Below are positions 1-8,274 of a DNA stretch of 64,000 nucleotides, piece after piece. The notes below the pieces were generated by a model. It was given only the letters and a program-made list of their open reading frames with translations, was not told the DNA's origin and did no database searches. Every line of letters begins with the position of its first letter. Position 1 is the stretch's first letter. A program made the translations under genes and the position numbers. The DNA is from Prochlorococcus sp. AG-347-L02. Lineage in GTDB: Bacteria > Cyanobacteriota > Cyanobacteriia > PCC-6307 > Cyanobiaceae. The stretch covers positions 186,001 to 250,000 of the forward strand of contig QCCL01000001.1 in NCBI GenBank assembly GCA_003281255.1. Direction: 5' to 3'.

Positions 1-880
1 TCAAACAATCAAGAATTTTTTCTAAGGTATTTAATTTCATATATGGACATTCGTTACATTTACAACCTTCTATGTCGGGGACTTCAATAAAAATTTTGTT
101 AGGTTCTTTCTTCTTCATTTGGTGAATTATTCCAGGTTCAGTTAATACCATGTAAGTTTTAGATGGATCTTTACTTACAAAATCAAGCAGTTTACTTGTT
201 GATCCAATAAAATCAGATAGAAATAGTAAATTTTGACTACATTCAGGATGAGCAATGACTTTTGATCCTGGATTTTGGTATTTTAGTTTTAGTAGTGCTT
301 CTTCGCTAAATGATTCATGAACAATACAGCTGCCAGGCCATAATTTAAGATCTCTTCCTGAATTTTTCTGTACCCATCTGCCAAGGTTCTGATCTGGTGC
401 AAATATTATCTTTTTATCTTGAGGTATCTTTTTAATTAATGAGACGGCATTACTGCTTGTACATATCAGATCACTTTGAGCTTTTACTTCTGCAGTACAA
501 TTTATATAACTTACGACAAAGTGATCTTGATTTTCTTCCCTAAACTTTTGAAATTTATCTGAGGGACAATCATCAGCTAATGAGCATCCTGCGTCAATAT
601 CTGGTAAAAGGACGGTTTTATTAGGGCTAAGTATTTTTGCAGTTTCGGCCATAAAGTGTACACCGCAAAAAATTATTATATCTGCATCATTATTTGCAGC
701 TTTCCTAGATAGATCTAATGAATCGCCAATAAAATCTGCAATTTCCTGAATCTCTGGAGCTTGATAATAGTGCGCAAGAATAATTGCATTTGCCTTTTTG
801 CAACGCTCCTTTATTTCGGAAATCAAATCCTCTTCGTTTTGAACGGATTTGTGTTTTGCAGTAGAAGTTATACTGGTCAG
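1..880 (-). CDS. nadA: Quinolinate synthase NadA (3' end cut by window edge)
   Basis: NadA condenses iminoaspartate with dihydroxyacetone phosphate to quinolinate in NAD synthesis, using a 4Fe-4S cluster. The minus-strand reading shows AIILAHYYQAPEIQEIADF, GDSLDLSRKA, then the three expected cysteine regions: FCGVHFMAE, YINCTAEVKA and the terminal CKCNECPYMKLNTLE. About 293 codons are visible, so only a few C-terminal residues are missing. The start is unclear. The frame is closed by TAA at 884-886 and has no ATG near the expected N-terminus. CTG at 880-878 sits where a start would be expected and the first conventional option is TTG at 826-824. It is divergent from the metallophosphoesterase gene with under 50 bp between them. 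Confidence 0.93.
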   Translation of the reverse strand, partial: MTSITSTAKHKSVQNEEDLISEIKERCKKANAIILAHYYQAPEIQEIADFIGDSLDLSRKAANNDADIIIFCGVHFMAETAKILSPNKTVLLPDIDAGCSLADDCPSDKFQKFREENQDHFVVSYINCTAEVKAQSDLICTSSNAVSLIKKIPQDKKIIFAPDQNLGRWVQKNSGRDLKLWPGSCIVHESFSEEALLKLKYQNPGSKVIAHPECSQNLLFLSDFIGSTSKLLDFVSKDPSKTYMVLTEPGIIHQMKKKEPNKIFIEVPDIEGCKCNECPYMKLNTLEKILDCL

Positions 881-929
881 GATTTAGAATATCTCTAAAT
901 AGATTATATGCCTTTAAACAGAAAAAATT

Positions 930-1769
930 CTGACAAATATAAAAATTGCTATTGTTGGTGACTGTCATGGTCAATGGTCTGAATTAGACTTGAACGTTTT
1001 ATCGATTATTAAACCCAATATTGTTTTATTTGTTGGAGATATTTCTGATGGGAGTATCAAAATAATTAAAAAAATCAATGAGATCAAAATTCCTACTTTT
1101 GTGATTTTGGGAAATCATGATAGAGGGAAAGACTCTACAGGCGAAACTCTCTCAAAGCAGATACGTATTCTTGGTGAAAAATATTGTGCATGGGATTTGA
1201 AAGTTTTTAATAATCAAATAAATTTATTGTCTGCAAGACCATGTAGTTCTGGAGGCGGCTATTATCTTTCAAAAGAAGTTAAAGGCGTTTATGGGCCCAT
1301 TACCGAACAAGATTCAATAAATAAAATCATCAAATGCTCAAAAGAGAGTGTCGAAGATATACCTTTAATAATTATGTCTCATGCTGGCCCTTCCGGTTTA
1401 GGCTCAGAACCTAAAAGCATTTGTGGGAAAGACTGGAAATTACCCTCCTTAGATTGGGGAGATAGAGATTTGTCTGTGGCTATTTCACAAATACAAAAGA
1501 GAAGAAAAGTTGACCTTGTAATTTTTGGTCATATGCACAATCAGCTTAAAAGAAATCTTGGTTTGAGAGAGATGTTTAAAATTGATAGCAAAGGAACAAT
1601 TTATTTCAACACTGCTGTAGTGCCAAGATATAAAACTGATGAAGATGGGAAATTACTAATTAATTTTTCATGGATTGAGTTTGAAAAAAAGAAATTAAGA
1701 CATGTTTCTCATCGATGGTATTCAAAGTCTGGTGAAATTTGTCAAGAAGATAAATTTTTGCAGGATTAG
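930..1769 (+). CDS. Metallophosphoesterase, TIGR04168-like cyanobacterial family
   Basis: A calcineurin-type metallophosphoesterase of about 279 residues. Metal-binding blocks are visible in order: GDCHG near the N-terminus, then VGDISDG, LGNHDRG, SHAGPSG and IFGHMHN. The substrate is unknown; related proteins are conserved across cyanobacteria. Translation must begin upstream of the TTG at 990, because the essential first motif (GDCHG, about 957-971) lies before it. The open frame begins at 918 after TAA 915-917 and contains no ATG, GTG or TTG before that motif. CTG at 930 (followed by TNIKIAIVGD) is the best candidate. The divergent neighbour nadA has the same problem. Confidence 0.82.
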   Translation: MTNIKIAIVGDCHGQWSELDLNVLSIIKPNIVLFVGDISDGSIKIIKKINEIKIPTFVILGNHDRGKDSTGETLSKQIRILGEKYCAWDLKVFNNQINLLSARPCSSGGGYYLSKEVKGVYGPITEQDSINKIIKCSKESVEDIPLIIMSHAGPSGLGSEPKSICGKDWKLPSLDWGDRDLSVAISQIQKRRKVDLVIFGHMHNQLKRNLGLREMFKIDSKGTIYFNTAVVPRYKTDEDGKLLINFSWIEFEKKKLRHVSHRWYSKSGEICQEDKFLQD

Positions 1770-1786
1770 ATATTTTTGATCATATT

Positions 1787-2584
1787 TTAAGTATTTTTGG
1801 GCTTTTCATATCTTGAAAATAATGTTTGAGACAAGATATAACCCGCAATTCCTGCGGCTGTAAAAGCTAAACCATTTTTAAATAAAGGTAATAATTCAGT
1901 TGTTCTGGATATTATCGGTGCTAAACCAAAAATTCCAAATAACATTCCCCATAAAGGAGAAAGAAGAGCTAGAAATCCAATAGATATGACTTGTCCTTCT
2001 TTTCTTGGAGCAGAAGCGAAACCTGCTACTAAGCCTCCAAGAATAGATGTACATAAAGTCCATATATATTGCTCTTTGGGTAAGCCAGGAACAACTTGAC
2101 ACCCTCCTCTTTCAAGGCAAATCTTTACGGAATTAATTGCATCTAATACTGCGCCATCCTCCCCGTGATCTTTTACATAGTATTGATTACCAAATCTTGT
2201 TTGAAGTTCAACCCAAAATAACCTTGGCATAAAATTAAAATAAGCCTCTCCTACGTTAAAGTTCAGTAAATTTCCTCCTCTAGGATCTGCAACTATCAAT
2301 AAACTTGTCTCGTCTAAATCCCAATAGTCCTTTATTGCACTTCCAGGAGAACTCTCAAATTGAGATAAGTATTTAATTTTCCACCCACTTTCAATTTCTA
2401 GATTATTGAGCTTATCCTCTAATGATTTTTTCTGATTAGGGCTTAATGTTTTAGCTAAGTCAATTACTGGTGTTTTTTCTTCTGGTAGGAGATTTGGATT
2501 ATTTATAGCAAAAACGGGTTTATGTGAAATTAAAACTATTAAAGATAGAAATATTCCCAATAAATAGTTAATCTTTGAAGGCAT
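1787..2584 (-). CDS. TPM-domain (Psb32/TLP18.3-like) thylakoid protein
   Basis: 265 residues. An N-terminal hydrophobic signal segment (about residues 8-26, ending in AxA-like VFA) is followed by a TPM domain. That domain contains PVIDLAKTLSPNQKKSLEDK, a central SLLIVADPRGGNLLNF strand and a GNQYYVKDHGEDGAVLDAI region. Two or three C-terminal hydrophobic segments follow. This is the layout of cyanobacterial Psb32, which faces the thylakoid lumen and helps photosystem II repair. That role comes from family knowledge, not from the sequence. It lies tail to tail with the upstream metallophosphoesterase gene (17 bp apart) and is divergent from the methyltransferase gene. Confidence 0.8.
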   Translation of the reverse strand: MPSKINYLLGIFLSLIVLISHKPVFAINNPNLLPEEKTPVIDLAKTLSPNQKKSLEDKLNNLEIESGWKIKYLSQFESSPGSAIKDYWDLDETSLLIVADPRGGNLLNFNVGEAYFNFMPRLFWVELQTRFGNQYYVKDHGEDGAVLDAINSVKICLERGGCQVVPGLPKEQYIWTLCTSILGGLVAGFASAPRKEGQVISIGFLALLSPLWGMLFGIFGLAPIISRTTELLPLFKNGLAFTAAGIAGYILSQTLFSRYEKPKNT

Positions 2585-2615
2585 AAATAAGTTTTGTCTC
2601 TTTATATTTTCGCCG

Positions 2616-3806
2616 ATGAATAGCTTACCCGCGAATAATCCAGATTGGTTAGTAAAAAAAATAATAAAAATGGGTGGGAAAATAAGTTTTTATGACTTTA
2701 TGAATATTGTTTTAAATGATCCTATAAATGGTTATTACGGCAGCGGCAAAGCTGAGTTAGGTGTTCAAGGAGATTTTGTCACATCACCCTCTTTATCTGA
2801 TGATTTTGCTTTTTTGGTTGGTAAACAAATAGAAGATTGGCTAATTCAGTTCAAAAGTAGTTTTTTATCTAATCAGAAATTAACTGTAATTGAATTTGGA
2901 GCTGGAGATGGAAGCTTTATGAGTGGATTAATTAAATATTTTTTAGAAAATAGCAAGAATTTTTTGGAAGGAGTTTCTTTTGTAATTATTGAACCTAATG
3001 AAGGGATGGTAAAAAAACAAAAAAATAGATTGGAGGAATTTTTAAACTTAGGTATTGATATCTTATGGAAAGGTTTGGAGGAAGTAGAGGAAAATAATAT
3101 AAATGGAATAGTTCTTGCAAATGAGGTTTTAGATGCTTTGCCAGTAGAGAGAATTACCTTCTCAAAAGGAAAATTACATCGACAAGCAATTTCTATAGAC
3201 AATGAATCTCATAAATTATTTTTTGATGAAATGCCAATTCCAATTGAATTGGGAAAAGGCATTGAACTTGCTAAAAGTGAGTTGGGAATCAATATTCCGC
3301 CTGAAGATGCCCTTGAAGGATGGACGACAGAATGGCATATAGATAACTCAAAATGGTTAAAAGCAATTTATGGAAAAATTAATAATGGTATTTTATTGAT
3401 AATTGATTACGCTAAAGAAGCTGAAAAATACTACACCTCTAAGAATTCTGATGGGATGATAGTTTCTTATGGAAATCAAAAAATGATGAATAATGTCCTA
3501 GATTCTCCTGGAAATTGCGATTTAACATCTCATGTGTGCATAGAAACTTTAATTAATGATGCTGAGACTCTTGGATTTAATACTGTTGGAATAACTAAAC
3601 AAGGAGAGGCTTTGTTGGCACTTGGATTAGCAGAGAGACTTTATGGTATTCAGAAAGATTTTAAGGAGGATTTATCAAATGCCCTTTTAAGAAGAGAGGC
3701 ATTACTGAGACTCGTTGATCCTGTATGTCTAGGTGATTTTAGATGGTTTGTTTTTAATAAGTTTAAGGAGAAGAAAATGAATATAAATTCAACCTGTTTG
3801 CGTTAA
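2616..3806 (+). CDS. MidA/NDUFAF7-type SAM-dependent methyltransferase (DUF185)
   Basis: 396 residues, the normal length for the COG1565 family. The SAM-binding glycine loop is seen as [13 protein letters not shown] second family block reads [15 protein letters not shown], followed by [14 protein letters not shown] and SYGNQKM. In mitochondria the homologue methylates an arginine of a complex I subunit. A similar target on cyanobacterial NDH-1 is possible but not shown here. The C-terminus overlaps the convergent aroB stop by 4 bp, so the two genes share their termination region. Confidence 0.85.
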   Translation: MNSLPANNPDWLVKKIIKMGGKISFYDFMNIVLNDPINGYYGSGKAELGVQGDFVTSPSLSDDFAFLVGKQIEDWLIQFKSSFLSNQKLTVIEFGAGDGSFMSGLIKYFLENSKNFLEGVSFVIIEPNEGMVKKQKNRLEEFLNLGIDILWKGLEEVEENNINGIVLANEVLDALPVERITFSKGKLHRQAISIDNESHKLFFDEMPIPIELGKGIELAKSELGINIPPEDALEGWTTEWHIDNSKWLKAIYGKINNGILLIIDYAKEAEKYYTSKNSDGMIVSYGNQKMMNNVLDSPGNCDLTSHVCIETLINDAETLGFNTVGITKQGEALLALGLAERLYGIQKDFKEDLSNALLRREALLRLVDPVCLGDFRWFVFNKFKEKKMNINSTCLR

Positions 3807-4894
3807 GAAAAAAACTTTAAAAATAATGAATCCTCTACGTCATCATATATATCTACTGCACCAATTTCTTTCGGTAAGATAAATCTCATTTTGCCATCGC
3901 GAACTTTTTTGTCGCCCATAAGTATTGTTAGAACATCTTCTTTATTTATTTTGGGGATCTCGGTAGGAAGATCATAACTCTTCAAAAGATTCTTCTGTCT
4001 CTCTAATTCTTCATGAGACCATAACTCTCTTTCAATTGCTATTTTCCCCGCAATATTCATACCAATTGATATTGCCTCACCATGTAGAAATTTACCGTAT
4101 CCACATAAATTTTCTATTACGTGACCAAACGAATGACCATAATTCAATATTGCTCTAACACCATTTTCATGTTCGTCTTGAGAAACAATATGAGACTTTG
4201 TTTTTATTGAACTATTAATTATTTTAATTAGATAGTCACTATTTAGATTTATAAGTTCATTCTTGTTTTTTTCAATTTCTAAGTATTCGAAAAGTTTTTT
4301 ATCTCTTATTACTCCGTATTTTATTACTTCGGCCATGCCTGCATTAAATTCTCTTTTGGGCAAACTTTTTAAAGTTTCTGGATCAATAAAAACTGCTTTA
4401 GGTTGATTGAAAGCTCCAATTAAATTTTTACCTCTTGGATGATTTACTCCTGTTTTGCCTCCCACAGATGAATCAACCATCGATAATAATGTTGTTGGAA
4501 TTTGAACATATTCGATACCTCTCAGCCAAGTAGCAGCTGCAAAACCACTTACATCGCCAACAATTCCTCCTCCAAGGGCAATAATTATTGAATTTCTATC
4601 TAAACCAAATTCAAATGCAATATCATATATTTCACTTAAGGTTTTTAAGTTTTTATGTGATTCTCCAGCCTTGATAAGGAACATTTTGGCCTGAAATTTA
4701 TTATCTTTTAAATTACTTAAGAATTTTTCTCCGTATAAATTTGATATTTCTTCATTTGAAATCACAAGTATTTTTCTATTCTTTGTTATTCCAATTTTTA
4801 AAAGTTCTTCGCTGATATTATTCAGTATCCCTGCTTCTAGAGTTACTTCGTATGACTTATCACCTAATGGGACTAATATTTTTCTCTTATTCAC
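3803..4894 (-). CDS. aroB: 3-dehydroquinate synthase
   Basis: AroB carries out the second step of the shikimate pathway, turning DAHP into 3-dehydroquinate with bound NAD and a divalent metal. The 363-residue product shows the NAD/substrate signature [22 protein letters not shown], the [21 protein letters not shown] block, the metal ligands in GMAEVIKYG and [13 protein letters not shown], and HGEAISIGM. Length and motifs are complete. It runs convergently into the MidA-like gene with a 4-bp overlap. A 125-bp divergent promoter region separates it from purK. Confidence 0.97.
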   Translation of the reverse strand: MNKRKILVPLGDKSYEVTLEAGILNNISEELLKIGITKNRKILVISNEEISNLYGEKFLSNLKDNKFQAKMFLIKAGESHKNLKTLSEIYDIAFEFGLDRNSIIIALGGGIVGDVSGFAAATWLRGIEYVQIPTTLLSMVDSSVGGKTGVNHPRGKNLIGAFNQPKAVFIDPETLKSLPKREFNAGMAEVIKYGVIRDKKLFEYLEIEKNKNELINLNSDYLIKIINSSIKTKSHIVSQDEHENGVRAILNYGHSFGHVIENLCGYGKFLHGEAISIGMNIAGKIAIERELWSHEELERQKNLLKSYDLPTEIPKINKEDVLTILMGDKKVRDGKMRFILPKEIGAVDIYDDVEDSLFLKFFS

Positions 4895-5019
4895 AATTGA
4901 TTACCTAGTTAAAATTTATAAATATTTGGTATTAAATACTTTATATATTAGCAAAATCTAAGCTTTAGATACTTAAAAATTCAGTTGTTAAGAATTAAAA
5001 ATGGTAATAAAATCATGCT

Positions 5020-6210
5020 ATGAGTTTAAAAAAAAATATAAACGGTATTAAGAAAAATTATTCCTTAGGAATAATTGGAGGTGGTCAACTGGCATTGATG
5101 TTAACCGAGGCAGCAAAAAAAAGAGATTTAGAAGTATGTGTGCAAACAAAATCTTGTGATGATCCTGCTGGTTTAAAAGCAGATCATGTCATAGAAGCTG
5201 ATCCTTTAAAGATAAGAGGTAATAAATCATTAATTAATGAGTGTGAAAAAATAATTTTTGAAAATGAATGGATAAAAATTGATAAATTAAATTTAATTGG
5301 CAATAATGATATTTTTGTCCCAAGCCTTAATGCAATTAAGCCCTTAGTAGATAGGTTTTCTCAAAAAAAATTAATAGATAGAATGAATATTCCCTGTCCA
5401 AAATGGAAAAGTATTGAAGATTTAAAAAATCTCTCGGATGAGGAAATTAATAATTGGACGTTTCCTTTAATGGCAAAATCTAATAAAGGTGGATATGACG
5501 GTAAAGGGAACAAAAAAATAAAGACAAAAGAAGATTTAGATTCTTTTTTAATAGAGAATAATTCTGATGAATGGTTAATAGAAGAATGGATAGAGTATGA
5601 AAAAGAATTAGCTCTTGTTGGTTCGAGAGATAGAGCCGGTAAGATAAGATTCTTTCCAATTGTTGAGACATTCCAATCAAATCATGTTTGTGATTGGGTT
5701 CTTGCACCTACAAAAACTGATTATGATTTGAACTTATATGCAATAAATATTTTCTCTTCAATAGTCAATGAACTTAACTACATTGGAGTTTTGGCTATTG
5801 AATTCTTTTATGGAGATAATGGTCTTTTAATAAATGAAATAGCTCCTAGAACACATAACTCAGCTCATTTCTCTATCGAAGCTTGTACTTCAAGTCAGTT
5901 TGATCAATATGTTTGTATATCTTCTGGGATAACGCCACCTGAAATCAAAATGAACTGTGAAGGGGCAATTATGATAAATCTACTGGGGTTAAAAAAGAAT
6001 TTCCAAATTTCAATGGAAACCAGAATTAAAATGTTATCTGAAATTGAGGGTTCTAATATTCATTGTTATGGAAAATCTCGAGAAATTCTGGGAAGAAAAA
6101 TGGCTCATATCACATTTTTATTAAATGGTAAAACGCATTCAGAAAGATATGATGAAGCTAAAGTTTTATTAACTATGGTAAGAGACATTTGGCCATCTCC
6201 AAATGCTTAA
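5020..6210 (+). CDS. purK: N5-carboxyaminoimidazole ribonucleotide synthase
   Basis: PurK is the ATP-grasp enzyme that carboxylates AIR to N5-CAIR in purine synthesis. The 396-residue product has the N-terminal GIIGGGQLALMLTEAAKKR Rossmann block, the PLMAKSNKGGYDGKGN ATP-grasp loop, the EEWIEYEKELALV strand and the magnesium-binding NEIAPRTHNSAHFSIEAC signature. The 6S RNA follows directly on the same strand. The same purK-6S order is known in other cyanobacteria, where the RNA can be co-transcribed with purK. Confidence 0.97.
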   Translation: MSLKKNINGIKKNYSLGIIGGGQLALMLTEAAKKRDLEVCVQTKSCDDPAGLKADHVIEADPLKIRGNKSLINECEKIIFENEWIKIDKLNLIGNNDIFVPSLNAIKPLVDRFSQKKLIDRMNIPCPKWKSIEDLKNLSDEEINNWTFPLMAKSNKGGYDGKGNKKIKTKEDLDSFLIENNSDEWLIEEWIEYEKELALVGSRDRAGKIRFFPIVETFQSNHVCDWVLAPTKTDYDLNLYAINIFSSIVNELNYIGVLAIEFFYGDNGLLINEIAPRTHNSAHFSIEACTSSQFDQYVCISSGITPPEIKMNCEGAIMINLLGLKKNFQISMETRIKMLSEIEGSNIHCYGKSREILGRKMAHITFLLNGKTHSERYDEAKVLLTMVRDIWPSPNA

Positions 6211-6227
6211 AAAAATAAGCTAGAGTT

Positions 6228-6412
6228 AAGCTACTGGATCTTTGGTTAAGTTCTTCTTTATGTGCTCTGATCTGACTCTCTTTCGACATGAGGAGACTGT
6301 CGTGATGCGGTAGTAAACCGATCTTGTAATCGGAAACGAAAGCCCACTTTGAATCCTCTCCTGGCATTTCCAGGTCGATGCAGCAGAGAACTGACGGGGA
6401 TCCGGTGTCACC
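6228..6412 (+). ncRNA. ssrS: 6S RNA (cyanobacterial SsaA / Yfr7 type)
   Basis: A G+C-richer island of about 185 nt just after purK, in a gap without a credible gene. Distal ends can pair (CTGGATC near 6235 with GATCCGG near 6399) and the interior forms a long, interrupted stem. It is followed by a strong intrinsic terminator. Size, position after purK and the long bubbled hairpin fit cyanobacterial 6S RNA, which binds RNA polymerase holoenzyme and mimics open promoters. Exact 5' and 3' ends are estimates. Short minus-strand ORFs over it are probably meaningless. Confidence 0.75.
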
Positions 6413-6460
6413 TATCAAAATGCTTGTTATAACATGCTTTTGGTAGGTATTTTATTTTTT
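6411..6460 (+). terminator. Intrinsic terminator of the purK-6S unit
   Basis: The arms CCTATCAAAA (6411-6420) and TTTTGGTAGG (6438-6447) pair with one G-U. They enclose the self-complementary TGTTATAACA and are followed by the T-rich stretch TATTTTATTTTTT. Confidence 0.75.
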
Positions 6461-6519
6461 AGGAATAGTTGAACTGCTTTTATTCACTATCAGTGAAAAT
6501 AATTTATTTGCCAAAATAC

Positions 6520-6549
6520 TTGACGATCCATTTCTATTGTATTTATAGT
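6520..6549 (+). promoter_or_regulatory. Sigma70-type promoter of DUF1651 operon 1
   Basis: TTGACG (6520-6525) is separated by 18 bp from TATAGT (6544-6549). The second DUF1651 operon has the same TTGACG with TATATT 17 bp away. Such paired conservation supports a real promoter. Transcription would start near 6556, leaving almost no leader before ATG 6560 and about 15 nt before ATG 6572. Confidence 0.65.
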
Positions 6550-6552
6550 AAT

Positions 6553-6566
6553 AGTACATATGTATT
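6553..6566. promoter_or_regulatory. Near-match to cyanobacterial LexA (SOS) box
   Basis: AGTACATATGTATT matches the published cyanobacterial LexA consensus RGTACNNNDGTWCB at 13 of 14 positions and overlaps the expected transcription start. The same imperfect box is found at the second DUF1651 promoter (9012-9025). LexA binding is inferred. Confidence 0.4.
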
Positions 6567-6571
6567 ATTTA

Positions 6572-6871
6572 ATGACTTTAGGAGGAGCTAATGTTTGGAC
6601 TAATTTTTCTTACGGTTATCGTAATGAGTCCCCAAGTGGTTGGTTGCTTAGCCCAGACCGTAGCAGATTAATTTTATTCATAAGGAATAAAAAATCTCCA
6701 AGAAATAGTATGAGAATTTTTGCTCATACATATTATGCAAATGATCTTGGTGAGCCAATGGCAATTAAATCATCCACTCAAATGTATTTGGATAATGCTT
6801 GGGATAAATGGCATGACCTTCAATTAGAAGGTTGGACTTTTGAAGAAATTGAATTACCTGAATCATTATGA
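6572..6871 (+). CDS. DUF1651 protein, copy 1
   Basis: About 99 residues (103 if ATG 6560 is used). Family hallmarks are the central SGWLLSPDRSRLILF block, a YANDLGEP motif and a terminal EGWTFEEIEL stretch. DUF1651 is a picocyanobacterial family of unknown function. The start at 6572 is preferred because the paralogue at 9032 begins at the same alignment column (MTLGGANV here, MTSGVANV there) and has CTG where 6560 has ATG. Neither start has a Shine-Dalgarno sequence. A second, out-of-frame ORF with a strong ribosome binding site begins at 6591. The stop overlaps the next start (ATGA). Confidence 0.8.
   Translation: MTLGGANVWTNFSYGYRNESPSGWLLSPDRSRLILFIRNKKSPRNSMRIFAHTYYANDLGEPMAIKSSTQMYLDNAWDKWHDLQLEGWTFEEIELPESL
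6591..6671 (+). CDS. Overlapping 26-residue hydrophobic peptide ORF, copy 1
   Basis: This ORF lies in the +1 frame relative to DUF1651, with AGGAGG five nucleotides before its ATG. The peptide starts MFGLIFLTVIVMSPQVVGC and ends in TVAD. It is mostly hydrophobic and would make one short membrane helix. An equally long ORF lies at the same place in the second DUF1651 gene (MFGLIFIVAALLTPQLAGC). Twelve of 26 residues are identical and most other changes are hydrophobic for hydrophobic. The two copies support each other; there is no database evidence here. It could be a real peptide or a byproduct of the duplicated DNA. Confidence 0.45.
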   Translation: MFGLIFLTVIVMSPQVVGCLAQTVAD

Positions 6872-7008
6872 CTAACTTAAATCCAATTAAAAAGAAACTA
6901 TCAAAAGTTGATAGAAAGATATCTTTACAAGACCCATCAAAACTGTTAGCAGAATTTTTTAATGGTGTTGTTATCAAACTTGATGAAGAATATAAATATG
7001 ACTCATAA
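6868..7008 (+). CDS. Hypothetical 46-residue protein in DUF1651 operon 1
   Basis: The ATG overlaps the DUF1651 stop codon (ATGA), which suggests translational coupling. The product is lysine-rich and charged (IKKKLSKVDRKISLQDPSK), then LLAEFFNGVVIKLDEE, with no membrane segment. No family is recognised. Its stop in turn overlaps the region of the next gene's start. Confidence 0.5.
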   Translation: MTNLNPIKKKLSKVDRKISLQDPSKLLAEFFNGVVIKLDEEYKYDS

Positions 7009-7150
7009 AGAATTGATAGATAAAGTTTCCGCAAATTTATTTAAACAAAGTGGAAAGTTAGAAAGCAGAAGATCTTGGTTGGCAATGAGAAATTACCTTG
7101 AACAATTAGACAGCGAACAACTTATATCCATGCTTAAGGACCAGGGATGA
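6998..7150 (+). CDS. Hypothetical 50-residue protein in DUF1651 operon 1
   Basis: A soluble, charged, helical-looking product (MTHKELIDKVSANLFKQSG, then RRSWLAMRNYLEQLDSEQL). The frame is open to ATG 6962, but the start at 6998 fits better. It overlaps the preceding stop region by 11 nt and has a weak GAAGAA upstream. Function unknown. It is the third gene of a compact unit with DUF1651. Confidence 0.5.
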   Translation: MTHKELIDKVSANLFKQSGKLESRRSWLAMRNYLEQLDSEQLISMLKDQG

Positions 7151-7175
7151 TTGAAAAACTTTATCTATGTATTAT

Positions 7176-7289
7176 TTATTTGGTTTTTATTTTTTTCTTA
7201 ATTCTTAGAAAACCGTAAGTTGCAAAGCCAACCAAAAACATGTCCACGTAAATATGCCAAGTAGGAAAAATTTGGTGTATTAATTCCAT
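7176..7289 (-). CDS. Small 37-residue single-helix membrane protein
   Basis: The start overlaps the stop of the LigA-like gene by one base (TAATG), a typical coupling arrangement. The product has one hydrophobic helix (HIYVDMFLVGFATYGFL) and a basic C-terminal tail (RIKKKIKTK), so the tail is expected in the cytoplasm. No family recognised. Confidence 0.45.
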   Translation of the reverse strand: MELIHQIFPTWHIYVDMFLVGFATYGFLRIKKKIKTK

Positions 7290-8038
7290 TAACTTTTTAT
7301 TGCCACTTGCCAATAAGGATAATCTAAATTTGATTTTTCTCTCATTAATTGCAATTTTCTAGAATTTATCTTTACTACTATTCCATCTGTTGGATATTTC
7401 CTAAAAAGCTTCCCTTCTATCCACTGTTTTCTAAATACTTGGACTTGGCTCGTAAAGTTGCATGTAATATCCTGAGGGATCGTGAAGCCTAGCTTTAAAA
7501 GACTCTTTTTGGACTCATATTGGTTAAGTGTTGAATTAAGTATTTGAAATGCGCAGAAGCTAAGACTTTCAGAAAATCCTTCTTTAGCTCTTAGAAATCC
7601 AGAAGCGATTCTCTGGGAGATATTTGGAAATTTGTTGGGCGCGTATAATTCACCTCTAACTTGAAGAACTCCTCTTAAAGGGAGATTATTGGGAATGTCT
7701 TGGATTTTAATAAGTTTACTAGTAATGTCTGTCCCTTTTCTTGAAATTGCTTTCTCCAAGGCTCCATCCCTATATTGCAAAGCAACAGCACAACCATCAA
7801 TTTTTGGCTCAATTAATAATCTGGTATCTACTAATAATCCTTTCAAAAATTCATCTAATGAATCCTTTTCTAATGGAGGTAAAATTAGCTTGCTTTTCTT
7901 TTTAAAGTAATCACAATTTGGGTTTGTTCTTAATAAATTCTTTTCAAGTTTGTCGAACTGCTTATCAGAAATTAAAGCATTACCATTTCTATAATTATCA
8001 TCATACCATTCAATTCGTTCCTCTAAATAAGTCTTCAT
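7289..8038 (-). CDS. LigA-like protein reduced to NMN-binding and adenylation domains
   Basis: 249 residues resembling the N-terminal third of bacterial NAD-dependent DNA ligase (about 670 residues). Domain Ia is visible (EWYDDNYRNG then ISDKQFDKLEKNLLRTNP). It is followed by the active-site motif EPKIDG (lysine nucleophile), LQVRGELYAP, GFLRAKEGFSESLSF, motif IV DGIVVKIN and motif V PYWQVAIK. The protein stops right after motif V, so the OB-fold, zinc finger, helix-hairpin-helix and BRCT domains are absent. Catalytic residues for self-adenylation look intact. A full LigA is presumably elsewhere; this copy may have another nucleotidyl-transfer role. Confidence 0.75.
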   Translation of the reverse strand: MKTYLEERIEWYDDNYRNGNALISDKQFDKLEKNLLRTNPNCDYFKKKSKLILPPLEKDSLDEFLKGLLVDTRLLIEPKIDGCAVALQYRDGALEKAISRKGTDITSKLIKIQDIPNNLPLRGVLQVRGELYAPNKFPNISQRIASGFLRAKEGFSESLSFCAFQILNSTLNQYESKKSLLKLGFTIPQDITCNFTSQVQVFRKQWIEGKLFRKYPTDGIVVKINSRKLQLMREKSNLDYPYWQVAIKS

Positions 8039-8063
8039 TTAATACGATGGCTTAAGTTTTTGG

Positions 8064-8243
8064 TTAAGGTATCCAACTTGGTTTATCTATTATCCATTTT
8101 TCTCTATCTTCATATTTAACAGTCCATAAAAGAAATGAAGAAATTTGTTTTAGAGATATGCCAACCATATATCTTGTTTTTGGACTAATTATGAATCCAA
8201 ATAAAAATATTAATAAAGTAAGTTTAAATATTCCCTTAATCAT
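8064..8243 (-). CDS. Hypothetical 59-residue membrane protein
   Basis: An N-terminal hydrophobic helix (KLTLLIFLFGFIIS) is followed by a tail with SFLLWTVKYEDREKWIIDKP. It is just under common length cut-offs but sits in a minus-strand run of small genes, 20-30 bp from its neighbours. Function unknown. Confidence 0.5.
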   Translation of the reverse strand: MIKGIFKLTLLIFLFGFIISPKTRYMVGISLKQISSFLLWTVKYEDREKWIIDKPSWIP

Positions 8244-8274
8244 TTAAAAACTCAGCGTAATTTTTGCAAACCTT

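Noticed and set aside
6173..6418. Minus-strand frames over the region after purK
   Set aside because: The region is better explained as 6S RNA; the frames have no family features.
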